From Strongylocentrotus purpuratus (Eukaryota; Echinodermata; Echinoidea; Camarodonta; Strongylocentrotidae): 64,000 bases of DNA. A model generated the notes under the pieces. That model was given only the letters and a program-made list of their open reading frames with translations. It searched no databases and was not told the DNA's origin. Position 1 is the stretch's first letter. Each line of letters opens with the position of its first letter. The translations under genes were made by a program, and so were the position numbers. The stretch lies in NCBI RefSeq assembly GCF_000002235.5, contig NW_022145612.1, positions 23,200,311 to 23,264,310 on the forward strand, read 5' to 3'. Below are positions 24,137 to 35,135 of the stretch, one piece after another.

Positions 24137-25790
24137 CAGGCGCGGATCCAGGATTTCTTAGGGGGGGGGGGGGCCCATATTTGAAATTATGCGAGCCAAA
24201 TATTGGTACGTAATGGTGACCAGCAGTGACGTAATTGGGGGGGGGGGGGTGGGTGCAGGGGGGCGATCGAGTTTCCCCCTCCCTCCTCCGCGAAGCGCGA
24301 TAGCTTTGATATTTCAATAAATTATTAGAGAAAGAAGATGATTCGTTGTACCGTTCCCAGAAATAATCCTCGTCTGAATTATATTCCCCCCCCCCCTCCC
24401 GCGCGAAGCGCGGAAGCTTTTACATTTCATTAAATCATTAAAGAAAGAAGACGATTCGTTGTGTCGTTATCGACTCTTAATCTTCGTATAAATTCAGTTT
24501 TCCTCCCCCCCCCCTCCCGCGCTAAGCGCGGGAGCTTCGACGTTTTATTAAATTAATTTTAGAAAGAAGACGATTCGTTGTACCGCTCTCGAAAATATTC
24601 TTCGTCTGAATTTAGTTTTCCCCCTCCGGAAGCTCAAGGGTTGTAGGCACTCAATTATGGTCAGATGAGTATCAAGGGGCCCGCCTAAGGGCTCTTGGTT
24701 GGGTTCAATAGGGCAAAGCCCCGAAGCTCAGGGGTTTTAGGCGTTTAATTATGGTCAGATGAGCATTTTTTGATACCTTATTATTTTGTGACACTGGCAG
24801 GACACTATTTGGCGTGGAGTCCAGGGGGCAGAGCCCCCAGAAATCAGGGGTTTTAGGCATTAAATTACCGTCAGATGAGCAGCTAAAGGTCCGCCTTAGG
24901 GCCATAGGTGGAATCCAGGGGGGCAGAGCCCTCAGGGTTTTAGGCATTTAATCATGGTCAGATGAGCATATTTTGATACCTCATTATAATGTGACACTGG
25001 CAGTTTTTTTCTTTCTTGCTCTCTTTCTTTCTATTTCTCTTTAATATACTTTTTCAAAAAAGTGGGGGGGGGGGGGGGAGGCTCGAGGATCACGATCCCC
25101 GCCGTTCCGCGGGCCCTGACATGAAGGCATCTCAAGAAGCATTTTCTTGCCTGGCTGTAAATAATTTGTCATTTTCCAACAAACGCATAAAAAAAAGTAT
25201 AATTTACTTAAAAGTGAGGAAAAATCTCGGAAAATCATGTCATTTCAGCATTAGTTGTAAACCACCGTTATGGAATTAGATATAAACCACGTTTGAATTT
25301 TATTTCCCCAAAGCCCCCCCCCCGCCCCTCCCCTATCAGTACGCCAGTGCCCCCCCCCAACTGATCCCTTACCTCCCTTAATTCTTTTTTTTTCTTCCCC
25401 TTTCTCTCCTCTTTCCCTTTCCTTCCTTCTCTCTCTTTTAGGTTTGCTGGGGGGGGGGGGCAAGGTCATTTTGGACCCCACCCCGCTTCACACATTGTTG
25501 GCGGGATTAACCGCAACTGATCTCCCCTTCCCATCTCCCTTTTCTTTTCTTCTTCCTCTTTTTTGTTCCCCTTTAGCTCTTTTCCTTTCTTCTCTCTTTT
25601 TTCTTTTAGCGCGGACGGGGGGGGGGGGGGGCAAGGGCCTTTTGCCCCCCCCCGATCTCCTACTTCCTTCTTTTCATTTCTTCTTCCTCTTCTTTTTTCC
25701 CCTTTCTCTCCTCTTTCCCTTTCCCTTCTTTTCCTTCTCTTCTCTCTCTAGGACACTTCTCGTACCCTTCGATTCCCTCTCCCATCAACC
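24137..25790. mobile_element. Third copy of the 2.95-kb repeat-bearing hAT-like element, right end missing or rearranged
   Basis: It starts CAGGCGCGGATCCAGG, like the elements at 35136 and 38353, and follows the same order: ATTTCTTA plus poly-G, GCGAGCCAAATATTGG, tandem GC-hairpin units, a GTTTTAGGC..GTCAGATGAGCAT block, a poly-G/GCTCGAGG block, GTGAGGAAAAATCTCGG, then a C/T-rich tract. It has only about four tandem units where the others have about seventeen. The C/T-rich tract is extended, and I found no CCTGGATCCGCGCCTG terminus after it. Confidence 0.75.
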
Positions 25791-28700
25791 TTGTTGTTGT
25801 GTCCATTCTTTAATTTGACACCAACAAAACCCTACCAAAAATATTTTCGATTTAAACGCAACACCGATAAAAAAAAAGGGGGCAGGCGTTGTAAACTAAG
25901 GATATCCCTCACAACACTATCTTATCATCATTCTATTTGTTATCATGTTTATAATTCCTGCTTAATATCTCCACTGGCAATATGGCCATTAAATTGAAAC
26001 GAGGTGGGATCCTTGAAAATGTAGGGAAAATGTGTAGTTGTCGGAGATGCGTTTTTCTGAAAAATGATTCCCTTTCTCAGTAAAAAAATTAGCGCATTTT
26101 AACGAGTCTTGTTTTGATTTTTGGACCATGAATCATTAATTTGTATTGGGTACAGGTTGCCATGAATAGTAAGGTTGTCCTACATTCCTACAATATACTA
26201 CAAAATAACCTCATATTGTCGTTGTGGAATATTAAACAAAATTGAGGAAATTTGGCACTTCCTGCGCTCGATTAAAAATCCAATTCACAATCGGGTTGAA
26301 AGCGGAAAAATAAGCTGACTGATAATTAATGAATAACATAAAAGAGCAGGTTTAAATGACAAGGTTATGATGTACTCAATAAAGAAAAGAACAAGTAAAA
26401 AACGGCATCGGAAAAAGATCGCATCGGGAGAAAATCGCTTTATCAACCCAAGACCTTCTAATATTGGTCGCATTTCAAGGCTGTCGCTTCGGATCTACAA
26501 CCATTTAGTTATAAGGATTGGCACATCATTGCAAAGTGAAATAAAGAGGCTTACTAAAATATAATGGAGGAACATAAGAGATATCAATGCCAGTTTATCT
26601 GAAGATGTAATACATGTATGTCGTCTTTACCTAATCTTGCTTTCAATCATTTTAGGGAATCGGTCCGTTCTTCCCCCCCCCCCCCCCGCCCCCATTTCTT
26701 CACTTGGCAAATAAACAGAGGGATAATGGGTGGGAGCACCTTAGCCCTCCCCTCCATGATTGGCAGCCTATAGCTACAATTTGGAATTATTTTTTTTCTG
26801 GTGGGATTGAACACAAAACAAGTCCACTCCAAAAATAACTTACTCTCAATAGAAGCAGAAAAATCAGACGAACTAATCAAAAAAGGTTTGAGCAAAATCT
26901 GATAACTAATAAGAAAGTTATGAATTTAAGTCATGAATTTTTGATGACATGAAAAACTTTCAAAAGCACAAGACAAATTGGCAACTCACTCATGAGTCTG
27001 TGACGTCATTGCCTCACTAATTGTTTTCTTTATATTGATAATATAAATTCCCTATTTTCCCCCTAAGAATCTTGTTTCTTCACACCATGCAGCACCCAAG
27101 TTAGATTGATAGTAATATGTTTTTGTGTGGATGCACTAATATAGAGTATTTTTTTCTTCAGTTAAATCTTCAAAAATGTGTATTTTGATAAACTATTTAT
27201 ATAAAAATCAATAATTATGAATATACAATATTCACAAAATAGTATAAATTCTTCAAAGTTCATAAAAGATTTTGTAAAATGTCATGTACGCAATATGATA
27301 CAAATCATATAACCTGGGCAAAGGCATGGGGAATCCAAGTTTTGGGGGATAGAAAGGGATAGTAATGGGATTAGAATATATAAAGCAATTGATAAATAGT
27401 GAGGATATGACGTCACAAACTGATAACCAAATTGGCAACTTGTGTAGTGATTTCTATTGTTCCATGGTTTTACATACTTTTTCAAAATTTCATAACTTTC
27501 TTATTAATAGTTATCAGATTTTGCTCAAACCTGTTTTGATTGGATTGTCGGATTTTTCTGCTTTTCGCAATTTATAAACATTACATTCAATGAACTGAAA
27601 CAACAACTTTAAAGGAAATTTGTCAAAAGTTTTTTGTTTTTTTAATCCTCGAACAAAAAATTCTGAGAAAGTGAAGGCCCATACAGCAAAATTGCACTAA
27701 ACCTTCTTGTGAATCATAAGTCAGACAAGTGAATCTTCCAAATGCAAAGTTGACCTTCAGTCTAGCCATGGACCTAACACAAACCATGGTCTTGTGGACC
27801 TTTGGTGGTGTCTTGTTGGTTTTGGGAAATGATTAAGTGGGAGGTTCCAGTAATATATATATATATGATTGTGGTGTTAAATTTCAACAAATTTAAAACA
27901 CATATGCCTAAAGGAATGCTAGATTTTACAATAATGGTTTTAGATTGTACATATATTACCTTTATTTACTGTCACATTACATTATTACAGTCAATTAAAT
28001 AAAACCATCACATCGACATCACTCACCAATCATAAACATAATTATTGCATGAATTTCCTGTTTTTTGACTGTACATGTATCAGAAATTCAAAATATACAC
28101 ATCAATGTTATAAAAATATATAACAAAACCCCCAAACCATCTCTTCACACAACTAACATGCAACAAATATGCCTACATGTACATGTAGTAAAAACAAAAA
28201 GGAGAGGAGGCGGCGGCTTCCTATCAAAGGTCGATGGTGCAGCGTTACTTATTTTGTATATCTACATGTATTTTGAACATCAAGACATTACTCATTCACT
28301 TCCCATATAATCTAAATTCTCTACAATTTTCAAATAGATACAAAGGTAACAAGTAACAACAGATTTTAAAACTGTAAAATGTAACAAAAATGTAAAAACT
28401 TGAGTAGTTCACTGGCCTAGTTTGTTAATATCATTTTAATCACAATGTTCAATGAAATATGTTGAAAAGAATTCATGACCAGCATGAACAAATAGCAGCA
28501 CGGGACATTGGTTTTAAAATAATTTCTGCACAGTTACTGCTTTTACTTTTTCTATTTAGCAGTGTTCATGAAAGTATGCAATCTCAGCCTACATGTATTT
28601 AACATTCTTTTACTATTTGTTCAAGGCATATATTTATTTATGGTCATGGTCAACTTCCATTGCTGGTGTAGCATTCATTGGATTAACATGTACATTTTAA

Positions 28701-29520
28701 GTGCAAAATCTTTCTTTATCTTTTCTTTGGTATCTAATATATATCAGAGAAAATACAGCACAAAGAACCGTGCTATCATAAAAATAAATCATACCACATT
28801 AACTTTGGACAACAATAATAAGTAATGGTGTATCTTCGACTTTAAATTAATGGATTGTCGAAGGGCTCTTGGTGACATCCTATCAATTCTCTAATGAATA
28901 ATATGTTACATGATTGTACTTATATACATAATACATGTACATTACATTCCAAAGAATCCAAACATATTACAGTTAACTGAAATGTTGCTCTATTCCAATA
29001 AAACAGTTTCTGAAATACATGCATTTGAAAGAATATTCCTTGCCACTTTAAACACTAGGTAAAAAAAGAAATTTGACTCTCCTTCATCAATGAATGACTC
29101 AGAAGTAAGAACTCATATGAAACTGAAGTTTGTAAAGCTGAAGCCTGAAGGTGATAAATACACATTTACATGTATTTCTACTAAATTTAAAACATTTTTA
29201 ATTGTCAAAGCTAAATATGTGTTAATCAATAATCAAATTATAACACATTACCTAAAAGAACTTTGATGCAATACCTGAACACCTTTTGTAATTCAGTCTT
29301 GATTGATAAACTGTAGAAGCTGTGTGGAATGGCATGCGCAATGCACAAAAGCATAGAATTGCAGATGTGTTCTGATTTGATTACTGACACATACCCATGT
29401 ATGGTCCTAATTTTGTTACAAAGTGAAAAACTATCGTGGATTACAAATCATCATTTGGACAAGAATAAAACTCATTTACATAAAAAGACAACATTTCACT
29501 TGAGAGTAAGACTGAGTAAC
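25791..29520. other. Intergenic / 3' flank of the MADF-BESS gene
   Basis: AT-rich DNA with no exon-like segment apart from the MITE above. Several TTTATT words (complement AATAAA), for example near 28,630, could act as polyadenylation signals for the gene ending at 29,521, but none can be chosen from sequence alone. Confidence 0.45.
26850..27570. mobile_element. ~700-bp inverted-repeat MITE
   Basis: The left arm (GAAGCAGAAAAATCAGAC, GTTTGAGCAAAATCTGATAA, AAGAAAGTTATGAATTT) is matched in inverse by the right arm (TTATCAGATTTTGCTCAAAC, AAATTTCATAACTTTCTT). The related family member is at 15372-15810. There is no coding content. Confidence 0.75.
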
Positions 29521-32500
29521 CTATGATGATTGTAGTGTGTGTGGTTTGCAGTGTGCTCCATATATGAGATTCTGAATTTGATGCTTTACCAGTCTCTTAG
29601 TATCACCGCTTGGTAGTTGTCTCAGCTCAGTGGCAATATACTTTGCAAAGATCATGTCATCATCGTCATCACCATCACACCTTCTGCAGTATCTAGTGTT
29701 CCCTCCTGCCTTCTCAAAGCAGGACAGTGCCTTTTGGATATGTGATGAGGCTCTCTGCATCACTGCACTCTGTGAGGGGTCGATGCACTCTCTGCCTGAA
29801 GAGTGTGTGTTCTCAAGTACTTGATGCTGATGTCTCTCAGGTGCAGTGGAGTTTGGAAATTGCCGTCTTTCAGACAATTCCTGATGCGGAGCGTTAAAAT
29901 CTTGTCGCACTCTCTTAGCGCCTCTTTCTTGCATTGGAGACTGTCTATGGAAATCATAGTTGTTGGTATGTGCATTATGCAGCTCATGCTGAGGACTTTC
30001 GCCGGCAGTTAAATCTATCGTTCTTTCGTTTGTATTGTCGTCTAGCCCTACTTTGTATTCATCCACATCAAGGCCATCATACTCCACATCGTCTTCAAAG
30101 CTTTCATCAAAGTCACCGAATCCATTCTAAATAGAAAAGGAGAATAAAGATTAAAAAATTATAATTAAAAATAGATGCTACCACAGTGTCATTTCATAAT
30201 GGCATGTACATTTTATGAGGCAAATGATTCCTGGTCACTAAACCAGTGTGCATTATAATTGGGTAGTGGGTACCGTTCCATCATCATGTACCAAAAATAA
30301 CATTGTTTAAATCACAGTCAGACCCAAGTCTATTTTTACATGGCTGTGAGCCACGGTTTATAATACATACATCAGCTGAATACACTGTGCATAAAAATCA
30401 ATCATCAAATCAGGGGGCAAGAGATATTGCCCAATTACTATATACAAAACATTAAATATAAGAAAAATAATGCCATTTGCCAGTTTTTCTTCAAAATCAG
30501 AATACAGAGAATTTAGAGATGAGATCACTTTCCATCACTAATAGTACACTATCATAACATTGAAAATGCTAAGGTTTCAACAGGGTAACTCTCTTTTTTT
30601 CAGAGAGAGAGACCAAGAGAAATCTTCAGACAGTTTTCGTTTTGGCATTGACTAATGAGTATTCTTATATTCAACATTTGTTTTCTTCACAATCAATTCT
30701 TGATGTTCTTCCACTACATGGCTTGAATAACTTCTTTCACATTTCTGCCTGTCAGGTGTCTTAGATTCAGTTTGAAAGAATTTTGTAGTCACTTCATGGT
30801 AATTTTTCTGATTTTGGTTTGAAAATTTACCACTCTTGATAGGATCAGGGGAACTTTCAGACGTAATGATTTAATCCTAATGCCATCAACTTTTATGTTT
30901 ATTTCAGACAAATAAATGGGGGAATACTTTACTAATTCCTTCTCCCATTTTATTTGTACATAATGTTCCAATTTCTAAAACTATAAAACAAAACAAAACA
31001 TAACAAAATAAATTAAATTACTGTTGGGCTGTATTGCACGCAGTCAGTCCTAGGGTTTCTCAGAGTCACAAAATCATCCAGAAACTTGAGTTGTTTGTAG
31101 TGTATCCATTTGATTTGAGAGGCTGCATCCTGTGCATTTCCCTCGCTTGCAAACTTGACTTCACGATGCTTTTCTCGCCTGAACTGGGAGCGCAGGTTGA
31201 CAATCTTCCTGTATACATCATCGTCTGTAAAAACATATATTTGAAATTAAATAAAACAAGTACACTCAACATGAGATCAACTTTAATATCAAATGAAACA
31301 ATTGAGTTTCTTTAGTGGAATGTTAGATTATGGCAGTCGTATGTACTAGGAAATTTAGAATATGATAGCCTTGTTCTTGTACCAACTATAATTTTTGTCC
31401 TCTGGGTATTCTCGAGTCTACTGAACTTGAAGCGTAGAATTAGATTAGCACTACAATTCAAGGGTGAGTCATGCTCATAGTCCTTAGATGAGGAAAGAGA
31501 AAAGAAAATCTAGTCTAGTCACTTAGAGTACTAAATGTAGACTAGTTTTAAAAAATAGATTATCCAGATATACTGAAATATCTACTTAGTTTGGGGATGA
31601 TTATGTTTCGAGCCTAGACTACGACTGTCTATGACTGAGTATGAGTCTGACTTACTATGATGCTAGTAGAAGTATGAGCATTATGAAGTGAATGACTTTG
31701 TCCATGAGTGACAATTCTAGACAAGTAGTAATACAAATCAAGGTCAAACAAAATTTCCTGTTTCATTGATACATTTCATTAACACATTTTCATGAATGCA
31801 ATTTAAAATGAATATCTTTTATGAAAGGCGCACATGACATGCAGCTTGACTTCTTGGCTCTTGTTCGCAACTGTGACCATACTTTGGACCTGTGACACCG
31901 GCATGGAAATACCTTACTAACATACCCAGAAAATTGTTATCTTTCTTATCAATCTGTTTCGTGTCAATTTTCTTGTCTTTTTTGGAGTATTTATCATTAA
32001 AAAAGAATACATTAGTAGATCTATACATTTTCTCACAGGTTTCACGGCAAACCTCTGCACAATACAAGTGCATACCGATGGTGGGTTTCAGGCACGTGCG
32101 CAATTGCAAGCCTGCATGAAGTAAGCGACCGTATAAATGATCGTCAATTTAATCATAGGGTCTAGAGACGTGACATGTGAATTATTTGCATGAATTTAAT
32201 GAGGATCTGAGATTACAGTCGCTAACTTCACGCACGCACCCAATTGACTGATTGCCATTACAACAAAAAAAAACAAAAAAAAAACATAGCAGTCATTAAG
32301 ACATTATCATGATTATAGAGTAGCTCAGAGTAGCTCAGTTCAGCTAGCTCAGCTCAGTGCTGTGCAGCAGTCGCTAGTCATGTCCTCCAAACTATTGTGT
32401 TCTCGATCCCCCATGCGATATGCACGGGCAATGAAGGAGTTCGTTTCTCCCTGGTTTCTCGAAGCTGACCGTATCATACTCACATGAAATTTGCATTTCA

Positions 32501-32655
32501 TCGGCGATCGTTCTAAAAGCTTCAAGTCGTAAAGCCTTATCATTATAGGCTCTAGTTTTCCTGTCATACAAACATGGGTTTGCTTTAAAATGAGCAATCA
32601 GATCGTCAACTTTTCCTGTGCTCCAAAGGACTCTCGCATTGTTAGAGAGAGCCAT
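29521..32655 (-). CDS. MADF-BESS domain protein, probable DNA-binding transcriptional regulator (3 exons, 320 aa)
   Basis: Exons in gene order are 32484-32655, 31040-31224 and 29521-30126 (963 nt, phases fit). Residues about 15-105 form a MADF domain: VDDLIAHFKANPCLYD, then EAFRTIADEM, then VNLRSQFRREK and WIHYKQLKFLDDF, the typical aromatic/leucine pattern of this Myb/SANT-like fold. The middle is acidic and polar. The last 45 residues (DDMIFAKYIATELRQL...RLVKHQIQNLIY) match the BESS motif, a protein-interaction segment that usually accompanies MADF. The start ATG gives a MADF domain at the N-terminus, as is usual. Donors are GTGAGT (exon 1) and GTGCAA (exon 2); the latter is weak, so the exon 2-3 junction is the least certain point. 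Such proteins are best known from arthropods (Adf-1 family); the target genes here are unknown. Confidence 0.85.
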
Positions 32656-34206
32656 TTCTAATTATCCTCGTACATTTTCATTATATTGCATAGACTACAC
32701 ATCGAATATCTACACAATATCGGCCTTCAATGATTTCGGATCTATAAAGAGTCGGTATTCCTCTTGAGGCATATGATTGAAAATTATTTCTCAAAAGTTA
32801 CTTACAAAATTATCATAGTTTTATTATAATTGTTAATATCAATATCATCACCATCACCATTATTATTATCATGATTAATATTAATATTATTATTATCAGT
32901 ATTTTATTATTATTTAAATATTATCATTATCATTATCATTATTTGGCATTATTCACTCGTGTGTGAATCATTTGTCAAATATATCAATGTACCTTGAAGT
33001 GACTAAAAAAAAAGAAGAAAATAATTTCAATACAACTATTCAATAGTAGTAGCTAGTATAGTACTGTAGTAGTATAGTGGCTGTCACTCATCATCATAAT
33101 CAGAATCACCATCATGTCATCATGCGCTAAAGTTGAAACAGGAAAAAAAGAAGAAGCAAAGAACGGCTTGTGAGCAAAATGGGAGGGTCCATCGGCTAAT
33201 ATTCAGAGTAGCGATCTTCAATGTCTTTCATTTTATTTCATATTGGCGAAATTGCACCAAATTCCTAAACGCGACAAATTGATAAGGGCCTAAAAATATA
33301 TGCCTAGCTATGAAGATCATCTACTAATCATCATCATGATCATCGTTTGACCATTCTAAAGCGCGCTCGCAGAATATTTGGGGAAATCCCCTCGCAAATC
33401 TATTCAAAGAGGATGCAGGGCGCGCCGCGCCAGTGGGGGTGGGGGGGGGGGGGGGGGTCGGGAGCTATGTGTCACACACTGAACTGTATTTATCAGCTTG
33501 AAATTGCATGGTTCACGGTGAGGAAAAAGCCTAACATTATGATCTTGTAATCTTGTGGCATAAGCTATAGGCTACTATACTCGACCAATCAACGGGCCAC
33601 ATTAAGAGAATAAATCACATTAAAAAATCATTAAAACAAAACAAAAACAAAGTAATCAAAATTTCAAAACAAAGAAATCACCCCAAAACAACATACTGGT
33701 CTCATGTAGGCCGATTATTAAGTAGGCCTCTCTATAGTATTTCCATAGGAATTTTTGCCGTGGCCGGGGAGGGAGGGGGGGGGGGGGGACAGCGGCGGAT
33801 CTAGCCGGGCGGCGAGGGAGGGGGCCCAACTAAGTTCGTGAGAAAATATTTAGCGGCGACTCACGACCCAGCCGAGCGGCCGAATAAGCGGGAGTGGAGG
33901 GGGGGGGGGGGGGTTAAGGAGCTCTATTTCGTTTACTCAACACCCCGCCCCTTTTTTGCCAGTAGGGGGAGGGGCCGTCTTCTTTTTGGTTTTTAAACCT
34001 ATTTTTTAGGGCCAGGGGAGAATCCGCCATGGGGGAGGGGGGGGGGCACGTGCTAGGGCTAGCTCGCCACGGATCTGCAAGTTGAGCTTCTTTCACTCAG
34101 TCTGATTTTTTTTTCTGATTGGCTTTCATTTTCTACTCTTCCCAGCCTTGTTTTTACCCACATTTTTCTGCTATTCCTAGCTCCTCTCTTTTCTCTTCTC
34201 TCTTCA
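32656..34206. other. Upstream flank of the MADF-BESS gene
   Basis: Contains AT-rich simple sequence (ATC/ATT-rich around 32,820-32,945), a poly-G run near 33,440 and, at about 33,780-34,080, poly-G/C-rich hAT-like debris beginning CAGCGGCGGATCTAG. No gene is visible. Confidence 0.4.
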
Positions 34207-34214
34207 AGAGTACG

Positions 34215-34544
34215 CAGTGGCGTACGCAGTTTCAAGGGGAGGGTTTTCAAATCGGGCCCAAAATTTCGCAACGATTCAGCCAGCCGCTGAATAAGCGGGG
34301 GGGGGGGGGGGGGGGTAAGAGGACACCTTTTTTTTGGGGGGGGGTAAGGTCACCTATTGGCAATTTTTTAAATTTTTTATTATTTTTTTATTTTTTATTA
34401 TTTATTTAAAAAAATAAAAAATAAAAAAAAATTCAAAAGGGGAGGGTTTTCCAAAACAACATAAAAAAAAAACATACACATAAAAAAACTCGAGGGGGGG
34501 GGGGGTTTAACCCAACCCACCCCCCCCCCCTGCGTACGCGCCTG
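34215..34544. mobile_element. 330-bp hAT-type MITE with perfect 8-bp target duplication
   Basis: The left end is CAGTGGCGTACGCAG and the right end CTGCGTACGCGCCTG. AGAGTACG stands on both sides (34207-34214 and 34545-34552). The CAG...CTG ends and 8-bp duplication identify the hAT superfamily. GGGGAGGGTTTTC recurs near both ends in the same orientation. Confidence 0.9.
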
Positions 34545-35135
34545 AGAGTACGTGTAGGCCTATAGTAATGCACGTCTCTGTCAAAATGTCTTTTATTTCT
34601 CTCTACCTTTATTTGTGTTCTCTTTTAAACATATTTTTTCTCTTTCTTGGGGCCTCTCATCTCCCTTCTCGTTTATTCAGACCGTATCAAGGAGTAATTG
34701 TAATTTGTTCATTATATCAACGTTTTTCAACCAGGGTGTCGCAAAACATTTGTAAGGCGGGCGCCGCTATTTAGAGAAAGTTTAGTTACATCAACAATTT
34801 AGAAAATTTATTAGATTAGCCGCCAATTATGCAATTTCATGAGGAAATAGCATTTTGAGTTTTTAAAAAGGGCCGATATTACTTCCTCGCTCGCTTCGAT
34901 AACTCGCATTAAACAAAATGATTTCAGGCAGTGAAGACAGTTTCTGAATACCTCCATATTCTAGCAACGAGGTGCCCGAATATCATTTTATTTGACGGCT
35001 ATATAATAGGTGCCCGAATATATTTTATAAAAATTGAAATTACATTTTCATCATGCGTGTTCTCTGCACTCGCTTACAACAATTAAGAACGACATCATTC
35101 CGGGCAACGAGATTCCCAAATATCCTCATCATACT

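Noticed and set aside
23539..24213. 139- and 205-codon frames with GGGG and PPPP runs
   Set aside because: They cross poly-G/poly-C runs and element boundaries; no splice structure or recognisable domain.
31819..32109. 96-codon minus-strand frame with several cysteines in the first intron of the MADF-BESS gene
   Set aside because: No splice sites in matching phase, no domain and typical intronic composition; the flanking exons join in phase without it.
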